Assembly (NCBI GenBank): GCA_964547515.1
Contig: CAZJOA010000035.1
Coordinates: 1-19,940, forward strand
Reading direction: 5' to 3'
Length of the DNA: 19,940 nt
DNA from: UBA11524 sp964547515
Lineage (GTDB): Bacteria; Bacillota; Clostridia; Christensenellales; Aristaeellaceae
Shown here in pieces: positions 6,878 through 14,648 of the stretch. The stretch's first letter is position 1, and each line of letters opens with the position of its first letter. The position numbers and the translations under genes are program-made. The notes beneath the pieces were generated by a model. That model had not been told where the DNA came from. It did no database searches and worked only from the letters and a program-made list of their open reading frames with translations.

Positions 6878-6905
6878 ATTGATGGAAAATAGAGGAGGAG
6901 TCCCC

Positions 6906-8912
6906 ATGAGAATTGCACTGACGGGCAATCCAAACAGTGGCAAGACGACAATGTACAACGCGCTGACCGGCCGCAACGAGAAGGTCGGCAACTGGGCGGG
7001 CGTGACGGTGGAGCGCAAGGAGCACGCCATCAGGAAGACCTACAGCAATGGCCGCGATGACCTGATCGCGGTGGACCTGCCCGGCGCATACTCGATGTCC
7101 CCCTTCACGAGCGAGGAATCCATCACCAGCGGCTATGTGAAGAACGAGCATCCGGACGTGATCGTCAACATCGTGGACGCGACGAACCTCAGCCGCAGCC
7201 TGTTCTTCACCACCCAGCTGCTGGAGCTGGGCATCCCGGTGGTCGTGGCGCTGAACAAGGCGGACGTGAATGCGAAGAAGCAGACGAAGATCGACACGGC
7301 GGCGCTGTCCGCAGCGCTGGGCTGCCCGGTGGTGGACACGGTGTCGACCACCAATGAGGGACTGTCCGCCGTGGTCAAGGCGGCGGTGGAGCATGCGGGC
7401 AAGAGTCAGAAAGCACCCTATCATCAGGCGGACATCGACCTGACCGACAAGGCCGAGGTCGAAAAGGCTGACCGTGCGCGCTTCAATTTCGTGAATTCCC
7501 TGGTCAAGCAGGTCGAGAGCCGCAAGGTCAAGACCGCTGACAAGAACGCGCAGGACAAGATCGACGCGGTGGTGACGCATCCCATCGGCGGCCTGCTGAT
7601 CTTCGCGGTCATCATGTACGCGGTGTTCTGGATCTCCCAGGCGGAGGGCGGCCTCGGCGTGTGGCTGGCCGGTATTCTGGAGGGCTGGATGGAGTCCCTG
7701 ACCGAATGGGTCGCGGGACTGGTGGAGAACGCTTCTCCCATCCTGCAAGCCCTGCTGGTGGACGGCATCATCGGCGGTGTGGGCGCTGTGCTGGGCTTCC
7801 TGCCGCTGGTCATGGTGATGTACTTCCTCATCGCCCTGCTGGAGGACTGCGGCTACATGGCGCGTGCCTCCGTGGTGCTTGACCCCATCTTCAAGAAGGT
7901 CGGCCTGTCCGGCAAGTCCGTCATCCCGTTCGTCATCGGCACGGGCTGCGCCATCCCCGGCGTCATGGCCTGCCGCACCATCCGCAACGAGCGTGAACGC
8001 CGCGCCACCGCCATGCTGACGCCCTTCATGCCCTGCGGCGCGAAGCTGCCCGTCATCTCGCTGTTCGTCGGCGCGTTCTTCCCCGGTTCGGGCTGGATCA
8101 GCCCCCTGATGTACTTCGTGGGCATCGTCCTGATCTTCTTCGGCGCGCTGCTCATCAACAAGATCACCGGCTATAAGGTGCGCAAGTCCTTCTTCATCAT
8201 CGAGCTGCCCGAATACAAGGTCCCCAGCGTGAAGCGTGCGTTCCTGTCCATGTGCCAGCGTGGCTGGGCGTACATCGTCAAGGCCGGTACCATCATCCTG
8301 CTGTGCAACACGGTCGTGCAGATCATGCAGACCTTCAGCTGGAACTTCCAGCCTGCCGAAACGGCTGATGCCTCCATCCTCGCGTCCATTGCCCATCCCT
8401 TCGCGTATGTCATCTATCCCATCGTGGGCGTTCTGAGCTGGCAGCTGGCGGCTGCGGCCGTCACCGGCTTCATCGCCAAGGAGAACGTCGTCGGTACGCT
8501 GGCGGTTTGCTTCGTCGGCCTGGAGAACCTGATCGACACCGAGGAGCTTGCCATGATGGAGGGCGCTGGTGCTGAGGTCGCCGGTATCCTCGCCATCACC
8601 AAGGTCGCGGCGCTGGCCTACATGATGTTCAACCTCTTCACGCCGCCCTGCTTCGCAGCCATCGGCGCGATGAATTCCGAGATGAAGAGCAGCAAGTGGC
8701 TCTGGGGCGGCATCGGCTTCCAACTGGGCACCGGCTTCTCCATCGGCTATGCTGTGTACCAGATCGGCACGCTCATCACCACCGGCAAGCTCGGCGCTGG
8801 CTTTGTGCCCGGCCTGATCGTGGTCGTGGCCTTCGCGGCGGTCATCTGCTGGCTGATCCACAACACCAACAAGAATCTGCAGCACGAATACGAGCTGAAG
8901 GCGAAAGCCTGA
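6906..8912 (+). CDS. feoB: FeoB, ferrous iron transport GTPase-permease
   Basis: This 668-residue protein imports Fe(II) across the cytoplasmic membrane. The N-terminal G domain has G1 GNPNSGKT (7-14), the G2 threonine in WAGVTVE (Thr34), G3 DLPG (57-60), G4 NKAD (117-120) and a G5-like STTNEG (147-152). A linker helix region follows to about residue 224. The membrane core then carries the two Gate motifs: one contains GCAIPGVMACRTI with ERRATAMLTPFMPCGAKLPV, and a later part contains TPPCFAAIGAMNSE. GAGGAGGAG at 6892-6900 precedes the ATG at 6906; alternative upstream TTG/ATG starts at 6879 and 6882 lie before this ribosome site and are discarded. It is slightly shorter than E. coli FeoB, normal for Gram-positive forms. 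It sits between feoA and the Cys-rich peptide gene. Confidence 0.97.
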   Translation: MRIALTGNPNSGKTTMYNALTGRNEKVGNWAGVTVERKEHAIRKTYSNGRDDLIAVDLPGAYSMSPFTSEESITSGYVKNEHPDVIVNIVDATNLSRSLFFTTQLLELGIPVVVALNKADVNAKKQTKIDTAALSAALGCPVVDTVSTTNEGLSAVVKAAVEHAGKSQKAPYHQADIDLTDKAEVEKADRARFNFVNSLVKQVESRKVKTADKNAQDKIDAVVTHPIGGLLIFAVIMYAVFWISQAEGGLGVWLAGILEGWMESLTEWVAGLVENASPILQALLVDGIIGGVGAVLGFLPLVMVMYFLIALLEDCGYMARASVVLDPIFKKVGLSGKSVIPFVIGTGCAIPGVMACRTIRNERERRATAMLTPFMPCGAKLPVISLFVGAFFPGSGWISPLMYFVGIVLIFFGALLINKITGYKVRKSFFIIELPEYKVPSVKRAFLSMCQRGWAYIVKAGTIILLCNTVVQIMQTFSWNFQPAETADASILASIAHPFAYVIYPIVGVLSWQLAAAAVTGFIAKENVVGTLAVCFVGLENLIDTEELAMMEGAGAEVAGILAITKVAALAYMMFNLFTPPCFAAIGAMNSEMKSSKWLWGGIGFQLGTGFSIGYAVYQIGTLITTGKLGAGFVPGLIVVVAFAAVICWLIHNTNKNLQHEYELKAKA

Positions 8913-8934
8913 TCCCCGCCAAGGAGGCATTCCC

Positions 8935-9114
8935 ATGGCTGACCTCATCATCATCCTGATCGTCCTGGTCATTGTGGGCGGCGCTGGCGCGTATGTCTAC
9001 AAGGCCAAGAAGAGCGGCAAGAAGTGCATCGGCTGTCCGGACGGCGGCACATGCAGCGGCTGCTCCGGTTCTTGCGGGGGCTGCACCTGCTGCTCCGGCA
9101 AGGACGACGAATAA
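8935..9114 (+). CDS. FeoB-associated Cys-rich membrane peptide
   Basis: This 59-residue peptide starts at an ATG with AAGGAGG at 8921-8927 and begins 22 bases after feoB. Residues 4-22 (LIIILIVLVIVGGAGAYVY region) form one membrane helix. A basic stretch KAKKSGKK follows, then a tail with eight cysteines (31, 34, 40, 43, 47, 50, 52, 53) in a Gly/Ser-rich setting, ending in acidic KDDE. This layout matches the FeoB-associated Cys-rich membrane protein family found next to feoB in many Bacillota. Its likely job is to bind iron or deliver it to or from FeoB at the cytoplasmic face; this role is proposed for the family, not proven here. A terminator follows. Confidence 0.88.
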   Translation: MADLIIILIVLVIVGGAGAYVYKAKKSGKKCIGCPDGGTCSGCSGSCGGCTCCSGKDDE

Positions 9115-9142
9115 ACTGACCTTCGCGATCCATCCTTCCTCC

Positions 9143-9177
9143 GGGTCGTGCCTTAGCAAGAGGGCACGACCCTTTTT
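9143..9177 (+). terminator. Terminator of the feo operon
   Basis: GGGTCGTGCC at 9143-9152 pairs fully with GGCACGACCC at 9163-9172 and is followed by TTTTT. This is a strong intrinsic terminator closing the feoA-feoB-Cys-rich unit. Confidence 0.92.
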
Positions 9178-9183
9178 GCGTGC

Positions 9184-9213
9184 AAAAGGCCATGCCCTCT
9201 ACAGAGCATGGCC
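9184..9213 (-). terminator. Terminator of the minus-strand ABC importer operon
   Basis: Reading the minus strand, GGCCATGC (9213-9206) pairs with GCATGGCC (9195-9188) and is followed by TTTT (9187-9184). It lies 9 bases past the stop of the binding-protein gene and forms a back-to-back pair with the feo terminator. Confidence 0.8.
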
Positions 9214-9222
9214 GGGGGAGCG

Positions 9223-10224
9223 TTATTCCGCTTTGTCCAGTGCGTCGACGAATCGCATGTCGACCATCCTCCCATAATCCCAATCCCCTTCGAACAGGCC
9301 GGACACCTTCACCACGCCCATGCAGGTGTCCACCGCGTCGCGGGAGATGAAGCCGTCCAGCGACCACAGATCATCGGCGTATGCGCGATCCAGCGCGGCC
9401 TTGCGCCCTTCGGCGGACAATGTGGCGAACTCCGCCTCCAGCACGCGTTCTGCCACCGTGCGATCCTCCTGAACCACCTGCAGCGCCCGAACCATCGCCC
9501 GCACGAACGCCGCGCAGGTCTCCGGATCGTTTTCGATGGTCGAACGCTTCACCCCGATGACGGAGTAGGCGTAGTCCCCCAGATCGGGGAAGCAGACGAA
9601 GGGCTCTTCGAAGATGCCCGCCGTCACGCCCTCGGAGATCTGCGGTTCGCCGCCGTTGCCGATGTCCCCCTGACCGTATTGCAGCATCGCAGTGACGGTG
9701 GAGGCATCGGCGTTTTCCAGCAGGGTCGCGTCGTTTTCGGGCTCAAGGCCGAGGGAGATGAGCAGGAAGCGCGTCAGCACATTGGGCGAACCGCCGTACC
9801 GACCGGCGATGATGGTCTTCCCACGCAGGAATTCCGAAAGGGCGATGTCGCTGTCGGACGCGGGTGACAGGCCTTTCCGGGCGAACAGGTAGACATTGGC
9901 GCGGTTGACGCAGTTGACGATGCCGAGGATGGGATCGGCGTTGCCCGCGTTGGCGAAGCTGTAGCTGTCGATGCCGCCGATGGCCGCGAACGCATCGCCG
10001 GACACCACCGCCGTCACATGTGCACCGCCTGTGGCCTGCACGACGGTGACATCCAGGCCTTCCTCGGCGAAATAGCCCTCATGGATGGCGACGTACAGCG
10101 GCAGATAGCCGATGAGGTGCACCGGTTCGGCGACGACGATGGGCTTGAGGGCATTCTCCGCCCGGGCGCAGGGGAGGGCGAGCAGCATCAATGCCGCCAG
10201 AAGGGAAAGAAGACGCTTGTGCAT
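9223..10224 (-). CDS. ABC transporter substrate-binding protein, NMT1/SsuA-like
   Basis: This 333-residue secreted binding protein is the solute receptor of a three-gene importer. The signal peptide covers residues 1-22 (hydrophobic core LLSLLAALMLLAL, cleavage likely after Ala-Arg-Ala). A Cys at position 19 follows Pro and does not make a lipobox, so it is probably not a lipoprotein, or is held by other means. The mature part shows the family text GYLPLYVAIHEGYFAEEGLDV, typical of NMT1/THI5-like, SsuA and TauA proteins, and later FLRGKTIIAGRYGGSPNVLTRF. On the minus strand a strong AAAGGAGGT precedes the start. It follows the permease by 24 bases. Solutes of this family include sulfonates, nitrate and thiamine precursors; nothing in the context selects among them. 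Confidence 0.9.
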   Translation of the reverse strand: MHKRLLSLLAALMLLALPCARAENALKPIVVAEPVHLIGYLPLYVAIHEGYFAEEGLDVTVVQATGGAHVTAVVSGDAFAAIGGIDSYSFANAGNADPILGIVNCVNRANVYLFARKGLSPASDSDIALSEFLRGKTIIAGRYGGSPNVLTRFLLISLGLEPENDATLLENADASTVTAMLQYGQGDIGNGGEPQISEGVTAGIFEEPFVCFPDLGDYAYSVIGVKRSTIENDPETCAAFVRAMVRALQVVQEDRTVAERVLEAEFATLSAEGRKAALDRAYADDLWSLDGFISRDAVDTCMGVVKVSGLFEGDWDYGRMVDMRFVDALDKAE

Positions 10225-10248
10225 GGGAAAAACCTCCTTTTGATGGAT

Positions 10249-11028
10249 TCAGGCCGGATGCTTCGCCGTCCATAGCCGCAGGAGCAGCTTTTCCAGCAGC
10301 ACCACGCCGACATACATCAGCACGCTGACGATGGACAGGACGATCACGCCGACCCATACCAGCTTCAGGTCAAAGACCGTGCCGGCATACACGATCATAC
10401 GCCCGAGACCGCGGTCTGATGCGATGAATTCGCCGACGATCGCGCCGGCCATGGCCAGGGCGATGTTGACGCGCAGCCCGGTGATGATGGACGCGAGGGC
10501 GGAGGGGACGACCAGGCGGACGAAAACCTGATGGCGTTTCGCACCCAGGGAGATCAGCAGTGTCTCCAGCGCGGGATCGACGGTCTGTACGCCCCCATAG
10601 GCGGACATGGCCGCGACGACCACCGTCATGAGGAAGGCCAGGATGACCTTGGACGAGAAGCCGATGCCGAACCAGATGACCAGCACGGGCGCGAGGGCGA
10701 GCTTGGGCAGAGCGTTGAGGACGATGAGCCAGGGTTCGGCGACCAGAGCGACGGGCTTGCTGAACCAGAAGAGCAGCCCAACGACCGAGCCGATGAGCGT
10801 CCCCAGCAGGAAGCCCAGCAGGGTCGAGAATGCGGTGTAGCGAATGTCCCGCAGGAGCTGTCCGGACTGGAATTTGACGATGGCCGTTCGGACGATCTCG
10901 GATGGGCGGGAGAAGAAGAATGGGTCGATCAGGCCGACGCGGCTGCCGACCTCCCACAGGACGATCAGCCCGATCAGCAGCCCCCACCGCCACAGATGGA
11001 TGGTCAGCCGCTTAGGACGCATGGTCAT
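10249..11028 (-). CDS. ABC transporter permease, SsuC/TauC-like
   Basis: This 259-residue membrane protein is the channel subunit of the importer. A first helix lies in WGLLIGLIVLWEVGSRVG, followed by the family phrase FFFSRPSEIV and several more helices. The region LNALPKLALAPVLVIWFGIG is the hallmark of the nitrate/sulfonate/taurine permease group, and the ATPase-contacting loop reads ETLLISLGAKRHQVF. The ATG at 11028 is preceded on the minus strand by GGGAGGTG, and the gene overlaps the end of the ATPase gene by 17 bases, so translation is coupled. A second in-frame ATG at 11022 is equally possible. As one permease gene is present, the channel is likely a homodimer. Confidence 0.92.
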   Translation of the reverse strand: MTMRPKRLTIHLWRWGLLIGLIVLWEVGSRVGLIDPFFFSRPSEIVRTAIVKFQSGQLLRDIRYTAFSTLLGFLLGTLIGSVVGLLFWFSKPVALVAEPWLIVLNALPKLALAPVLVIWFGIGFSSKVILAFLMTVVVAAMSAYGGVQTVDPALETLLISLGAKRHQVFVRLVVPSALASIITGLRVNIALAMAGAIVGEFIASDRGLGRMIVYAGTVFDLKLVWVGVIVLSIVSVLMYVGVVLLEKLLLRLWTAKHPA

Positions 11029-11800
11029 GCCGCTTCACCTCCCGATCCAGCATCGACAGAATGTCCGCCTTCAGGCCGACCATTTCGGGGGTAGCCAGGG
11101 TGCTCATGGTGCGGGGCTTCGGCAATGTCAGCCGATGATGCGCCATGATCCGCCCGGGGTCGCAGCCCATGACGAGAATCTCGTCGGAGAGCAGCAGCGC
11201 CTCGTCCACATCGTGGGTGACGAAGAGGACGGTCTTGCCCTTTTGCAGGCAAAGGCGCGTCAGCAGCTCCTGCAAATGCAGGCGCGTCACTGCGTCCAGC
11301 GCACCGAAGGGCTCATCCAGCAGGAGCATCTCCTTCCCGGTCGTGAAGGTGCGCACGAGCGCCGCCCTCTGACGCTGTCCGCCGGACAGCTCATCGGGGC
11401 GGCGGCGCAGCATGCCCTCCAGCCCGCAGGCGCGGATGTCCATTTCGGCCTCGCGCAGTGCATCCCGTTTGCGTTTCCCGTGGAGCGTCCCGGGCAGGGT
11501 GATGTTGTCCGCGACGGTGCGCCAGGGGAGGAGCAGATCCTTTTGCAGCATATAGCCGGTCATGCCGGGACGGAGGACGAGCGGTTCGCCCGCCAGGGTG
11601 ACGCTGCCGCGATCCGGCGCGGTGAGTCCGGCGATGATGTTGAACAGGGTGGTCTTACCGCAGCCGCTGGGGCCCAGGAGGGTCAGGAAGCGCCCCTTAT
11701 CCAGGGTGAAGCTGATGTCCTCCAGCGCGGCGACGGCTTCCTCCCCCGCGCCGAAGCGCTTGCATACGCCATCCACGCGCAGGTATTCTTGGTCAGGCAT
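11012..11800 (-). CDS. ABC transporter ATP-binding protein, SsuB/TauB-like
   Basis: This 262-residue ATPase energises the importer encoded with it. Motifs are complete: Walker A GPSGCGKT (43-50), a Q-loop in GYMLQKDLLLPW, the signature LSGGQRQRAALVR, Walker B MLLLDEPFGALD and the H-loop FVTHDVDEAL. The QKDLLLPW text and the sequence spacing are characteristic of the nitrate/sulfonate/taurine class. An in-frame ATG at 11809 overlaps the AAAGG ribosome site itself, so the ATG at 11800, with about 8 bases of spacing, is preferred. It is the first gene of its operon; no convincing promoter was found upstream (a CATAAT at 11863-11858 has no -35 partner at acceptable distance). Confidence 0.93.
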   Translation of the reverse strand: MPDQEYLRVDGVCKRFGAGEEAVAALEDISFTLDKGRFLTLLGPSGCGKTTLFNIIAGLTAPDRGSVTLAGEPLVLRPGMTGYMLQKDLLLPWRTVADNITLPGTLHGKRKRDALREAEMDIRACGLEGMLRRRPDELSGGQRQRAALVRTFTTGKEMLLLDEPFGALDAVTRLHLQELLTRLCLQKGKTVLFVTHDVDEALLLSDEILVMGCDPGRIMAHHRLTLPKPRTMSTLATPEMVGLKADILSMLDREVKRHDHAS

Positions 11801-11906
11801 GGTCCACATCCTTTCAGGACAGGGTCGTGAGGGAATGCGCCCTGCCGTCGCTCACAGATTATGACGGTGGCGGGAAATGGGTTCGGCAAAAAAATACGCG
11901 CCGGAC

Positions 11907-11935
11907 TTGCAATCCATGGCGCGATGTGGTATAAT
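11907..11935 (+). promoter_or_regulatory. Promoter of tRNA-Leu
   Basis: TTGCAA at 11907-11912 and TATAAT at 11930-11935 are spaced by 17 nt. Transcription would start near 11942, a few bases before the mature tRNA 5' end. Confidence 0.88.
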
Positions 11936-11946
11936 GCTCTTTGCGT

Positions 11947-12030
11947 GCCGGTGTGTTGGAATTGGCAGACGAGGCGGACTCAAAATCCGTTGGGCTAACA
12001 CCCGTGCGGGTTCGACCCCCGCCACCGGCA
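11947..12030 (+). tRNA. tRNA-Leu (anticodon CAA)
   Basis: The acceptor arm GCCGGTG (11947-11953) pairs with CACCGGC (12023-12029), with discriminator A at 12030. The anticodon stem GCGGA/TCCGT encloses CTCAAAA, giving anticodon CAA, which reads UUG. A long variable arm (GGGCTAACACCC region) marks it as a class II tRNA, and GGTTCGACCCC gives the T arm. CCA is not encoded. It is a single-gene transcript with its own promoter and terminator. Confidence 0.97.
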
Positions 12031-12033
12031 CAG

Positions 12034-12070
12034 AAAAAGCCTTGAGATCGTGTGATCCCAGGGCTTTTTT
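12034..12070. terminator. Bidirectional terminator between tRNA-Leu and the GNAT gene
   Basis: AAAAAGCC at 12034-12041 pairs with GGGCTTTTTT at 12061-12070 and an inner GATC-N4-GATC extends the stem. T-runs exist on both strands, so it can end the tRNA transcript on the plus strand and the DUF512-der-plsY-GNAT transcript on the minus strand, whose last stop is at 12087. Confidence 0.85.
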
Positions 12071-12086
12071 GTGTTCAGGGGGGGAT

Positions 12087-12641
12087 TCATCTTGCCGGGC
12101 GTTCGCTTTTGAGCAGCGCGTACCAGCAGGCATCGCAAATGCCCTGATTGTTCCGATCCGAATGGCGCAGCGTCCCCTCGTATCGCATGCCGCATTTGCG
12201 CATCACGCCGCCGGAATGGGGATTGCGCGGGTCATGGCGGGCTTCGAGGCGATCGTAGCCCACCACGTCGAAGAGGTAGTCCATCACGGTCTGGAGCGCC
12301 TCGGTCATGATGCCCAGATGCCAGAGCTTCCGGCTGAGCACATAGCCGATCTCCGCCTTGCCGATGCGGTCATCATGGCTGACGACCGCGATGCTGCCTG
12401 CGACCTGTCCTTCATGCACAATAGCCCACTGGTAGTAGTCCCTTTCGCTATATCGGCTGACCCAGTCGGCACAGACAAGGTGGGTGACATCGACGGTGGG
12501 ATGGGTCGGCCAGGTCAGGTACTTGGTGACCTCCGGGTCGGCGCACCAGTTGTCGAACATGTCCTGTGCGTCCTCCGGGGTGAAGGGACGCAGCGTCAGC
12601 CGAGGTGTGGTCAGCGTCCTTGTGCCGGTGTGTGTCAGCAT
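12087..12641 (-). CDS. GNAT-family N-acetyltransferase, RimJ/RimL-like
   Basis: This 184-residue protein looks like an acetyl-CoA-dependent N-acetyltransferase of the RimJ/RimL group. It opens with LTTPRLTLRPFTPEDAQDMF, the common start of this group. The acetyl-CoA motif reads GYVLSRKLWHLGIMTEAL and the downstream motif NPHSGGVMRKCGMRYEGTLR corresponds to the usual N-x-x-S...GF-x-EG-x-x-R. In the CoA loop the normal Gly-x-Gly/Ala is LGIM, so binding may be slightly altered. The start at 12641 follows GCAGGAGGAC on the minus strand; the frame extends far upstream into plsY but that part is not protein-like. It lies 29 bases after plsY and is probably the last gene of that operon. The substrate could be a ribosomal protein, another amine, or an antibiotic. 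Confidence 0.88.
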   Translation of the reverse strand: MLTHTGTRTLTTPRLTLRPFTPEDAQDMFDNWCADPEVTKYLTWPTHPTVDVTHLVCADWVSRYSERDYYQWAIVHEGQVAGSIAVVSHDDRIGKAEIGYVLSRKLWHLGIMTEALQTVMDYLFDVVGYDRLEARHDPRNPHSGGVMRKCGMRYEGTLRHSDRNNQGICDACWYALLKSERPAR

Positions 12642-12670
12642 GTGTCCTCCTGCAACAAAAGGCGCATGGG

Positions 12671-13276
12671 TTATGCGTTTTTCTTCGCGCCCAGCTTGTT
12701 TTCCGTGCCGTGGATCAGCCGGGTGATGTTGGCGTGATGCCGCACGATCAGCAGTCCGGCGATCAGGATGACCCAGCCGATAACGAGCCATTCGCCCCAG
12801 TTGGTGATGATGACCAGCACGGCGAAGAGCGCCGCCAGGGTGATGCTGCCCAGGGAGACGTATTTCGTCGCGGCGATGAGGGCAATGGCGACCACATAGC
12901 AGATGACGGCGGGGACGGGGAAGGTCATGAGCATGACGGCGAGGGTGGAGGCCACGCCCTTGCCGCCCCTGAACTGGAAGAAGCACGGCCAGTTGTGTCC
13001 GATGACGACGGCGAGCCCGGCGAGCATCGCGCCGTTCAGGCCCATCCAGACCCGGCCGATGATGCAGGCCACCAGCGCCTTGAGGATGTCCAGCACGAAG
13101 ACCAGCAGACCGACCTTCACGCCCATGACGCGCAGGACATTGGTCGCACCGGTGTTCTTGCTGCCGACCTCGCGCAGGTTGGGGCCGCCGGCGGCCTTCG
13201 AAATGACCATGCCGAAGGAGATGCTGCCGAGGAGGTAGGCGATCACGGCGATGACGATATAGGGCAGGGTGTTCAT
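12671..13276 (-). CDS. plsY: PlsY, acyl-phosphate:glycerol-3-phosphate acyltransferase
   Basis: This 201-residue membrane enzyme transfers an acyl group from acyl-phosphate to sn-glycerol-3-phosphate, the first step of phospholipid synthesis in most bacteria. All three family motifs are seen: GSISFGMVI then LREVGSKNTGATNVLR near the N-terminus, GHNWPCFFQFRGGKGVAST in the middle, and the C-terminal RHHANITRLIHGTENKLG. About five hydrophobic helices are visible. A ribosome site of type AAGGGAT precedes the start. It sits 18 bases after der. In many Clostridia plsY is followed by gpsA; here a GNAT gene takes that place. Confidence 0.96.
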   Translation of the reverse strand: MNTLPYIVIAVIAYLLGSISFGMVISKAAGGPNLREVGSKNTGATNVLRVMGVKVGLLVFVLDILKALVACIIGRVWMGLNGAMLAGLAVVIGHNWPCFFQFRGGKGVASTLAVMLMTFPVPAVICYVVAIALIAATKYVSLGSITLAALFAVLVIITNWGEWLVIGWVILIAGLLIVRHHANITRLIHGTENKLGAKKNA

Positions 13277-13294
13277 ACCATCGATCCCTTCAAA

Positions 13295-14623
13295 TTAGTC
13301 CTTCTTCTTTTCACGCAGGATGAAGCGGATGGGCGTACCGGTGAAGTCGAAGGTCTTGCGGAAGTAGTTCTCCAGATAGCGCTCATAGGCGAAGTGCATG
13401 AGCTTTTCGTCGTTGACGAAGAGGATGAACAGGGGCGGACAGGTCGCCTGCTGGGTGGCGTAGTAGATCTTGAGGCGGCGGCCATTGGTGGCGGGGGGCT
13501 GAAGATCAGCCGTGGCGTCGTTGAGCACATCGTTGAGGACACCTGTGGGGATGCGCTTGCTGGCCTGTGCCCAGACCTGATCCACCATGTCCATCACGGT
13601 GTGGACACGCTGCCCGGTCAGGGCAGACAGGAAGAGCACGGGGGCGTAGTCCATGAACTTCAGGTCGTCCAGCACCTGCTTTTTGAATGCCTCCAGCGTG
13701 CCGGTCTCCTTTTCGATGGCGTCCCACTTGTTCACCACGATGATGACGGCCTTGCCCTCGTCGCGGATGAGTCCGGCGATCTTGGTGTCCTGCTCGGTGA
13801 CGCCGTCGTTGGCATCGATGAGCAGCAGCGCCACGTCGCACCGGCGGATGGCCGCGATGGAGCGCAGCACGCTGTATCGCTCGAGGGATTCGTCCTCGAT
13901 CTGGCTCTTGCGGCGGATACCGGCGGTGTCGATGATGTTGTACTCCGTGCCGTTGACCTTGAAGCGGGTGTCGATGGCATCGCGGGTCGTCCCGGCGATG
14001 TTGGAGACCATCGTGCGCTCCTGACCCAGCAGGCGGTTCACCAGGGAGGACTTGCCCACATTCGGCCGACCGACCACGGCCAGCTGGAGGATGTGCTCCT
14101 CCTCGTCCAGCTCGTCCTTGGTCTGCGGGGGCAGCTGAGCGCAGATGGCCTCCAGCAGGTCACCCAGACCCATCATGTTCGCGGCGCTGATGGCGATGGG
14201 GTCGCCGATGCCCAGCTCATAGAATTCGTAGATATTGTCCACCATGGAGATGTGGTCGACCTTGTTGATGACCAGCAGCAGGGGCTTTTTTGTCTTGCGC
14301 AGGAGATTGGCGACCTCGCGGTCGTCGTCGGTGAGGCCGTCGCGTCCGTCGGCGAAGAAGCAGATCACGTCGGCAGTGTCCATGGCGATCTCGGCCTGAT
14401 GGCGCATTTGGGAGAGCAGCACATCCTCGCTGCGGGGATCGATGCCGCCGGTGTCGATCATGGTGAAGCGGCGGTTCTGCCATTCCACATCGGCGTAGAT
14501 GCGGTCGCGGGTCACACCGGGGGTATCCTCGACGATGGAGATGCGCTTGCCGGTGATGCGGTTGAAGAAGGTGGATTTGCCAACGTTGGGACGTCCCACG
14601 ATGGCCACAAGGGGCTTTGCCAT
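13295..14623 (-). CDS. der: Der (EngA), double-GTPase ribosome assembly factor
   Basis: This 442-residue essential GTPase helps mature the 50S ribosomal subunit. It has two tandem G domains. The first shows GRPNVGKS (10-17), DTGG and NKVD; the second shows a further GRPNVGKS, DTAG and NKWD. A C-terminal KH-like domain follows (ending RFILREKKKD). The spacing and length match the family. AGGAGG on the minus strand precedes the ATG at 14623. It lies between the DUF512 protein gene and plsY, with gaps of 25 and 18 bases, consistent with one transcript. Confidence 0.98.
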   Translation of the reverse strand: MAKPLVAIVGRPNVGKSTFFNRITGKRISIVEDTPGVTRDRIYADVEWQNRRFTMIDTGGIDPRSEDVLLSQMRHQAEIAMDTADVICFFADGRDGLTDDDREVANLLRKTKKPLLLVINKVDHISMVDNIYEFYELGIGDPIAISAANMMGLGDLLEAICAQLPPQTKDELDEEEHILQLAVVGRPNVGKSSLVNRLLGQERTMVSNIAGTTRDAIDTRFKVNGTEYNIIDTAGIRRKSQIEDESLERYSVLRSIAAIRRCDVALLLIDANDGVTEQDTKIAGLIRDEGKAVIIVVNKWDAIEKETGTLEAFKKQVLDDLKFMDYAPVLFLSALTGQRVHTVMDMVDQVWAQASKRIPTGVLNDVLNDATADLQPPATNGRRLKIYYATQQATCPPLFILFVNDEKLMHFAYERYLENYFRKTFDFTGTPIRFILREKKKD

Positions 14624-14648
14624 ATTGATGATTTCCTCCTGTATGGGG

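Noticed and set aside
6876..8972. A very long open frame on the strand opposite feoB; similar ones lie opposite the phn genes, der and the DUF512 gene
   Set aside because: Their translations are rich in His, Asp, Arg, Gly and Ala with no family motif. They result from GC-rich codons in the true genes and have no ribosome sites at their starts.
11801..11946. Promoter and riboswitch for the minus-strand ABC importer
   Set aside because: CATAAT at 11863-11858 has its only TTGCCG partner 20 nt away, too far, and no TPP-riboswitch consensus blocks such as CTGAGA were found.
12642..12986. N-terminal extension of the GNAT protein through the plsY gene
   Set aside because: The extension overlaps plsY on the same strand in another frame, is Arg/His/Gly-rich, and a good ribosome site precedes the internal ATG at 12641.
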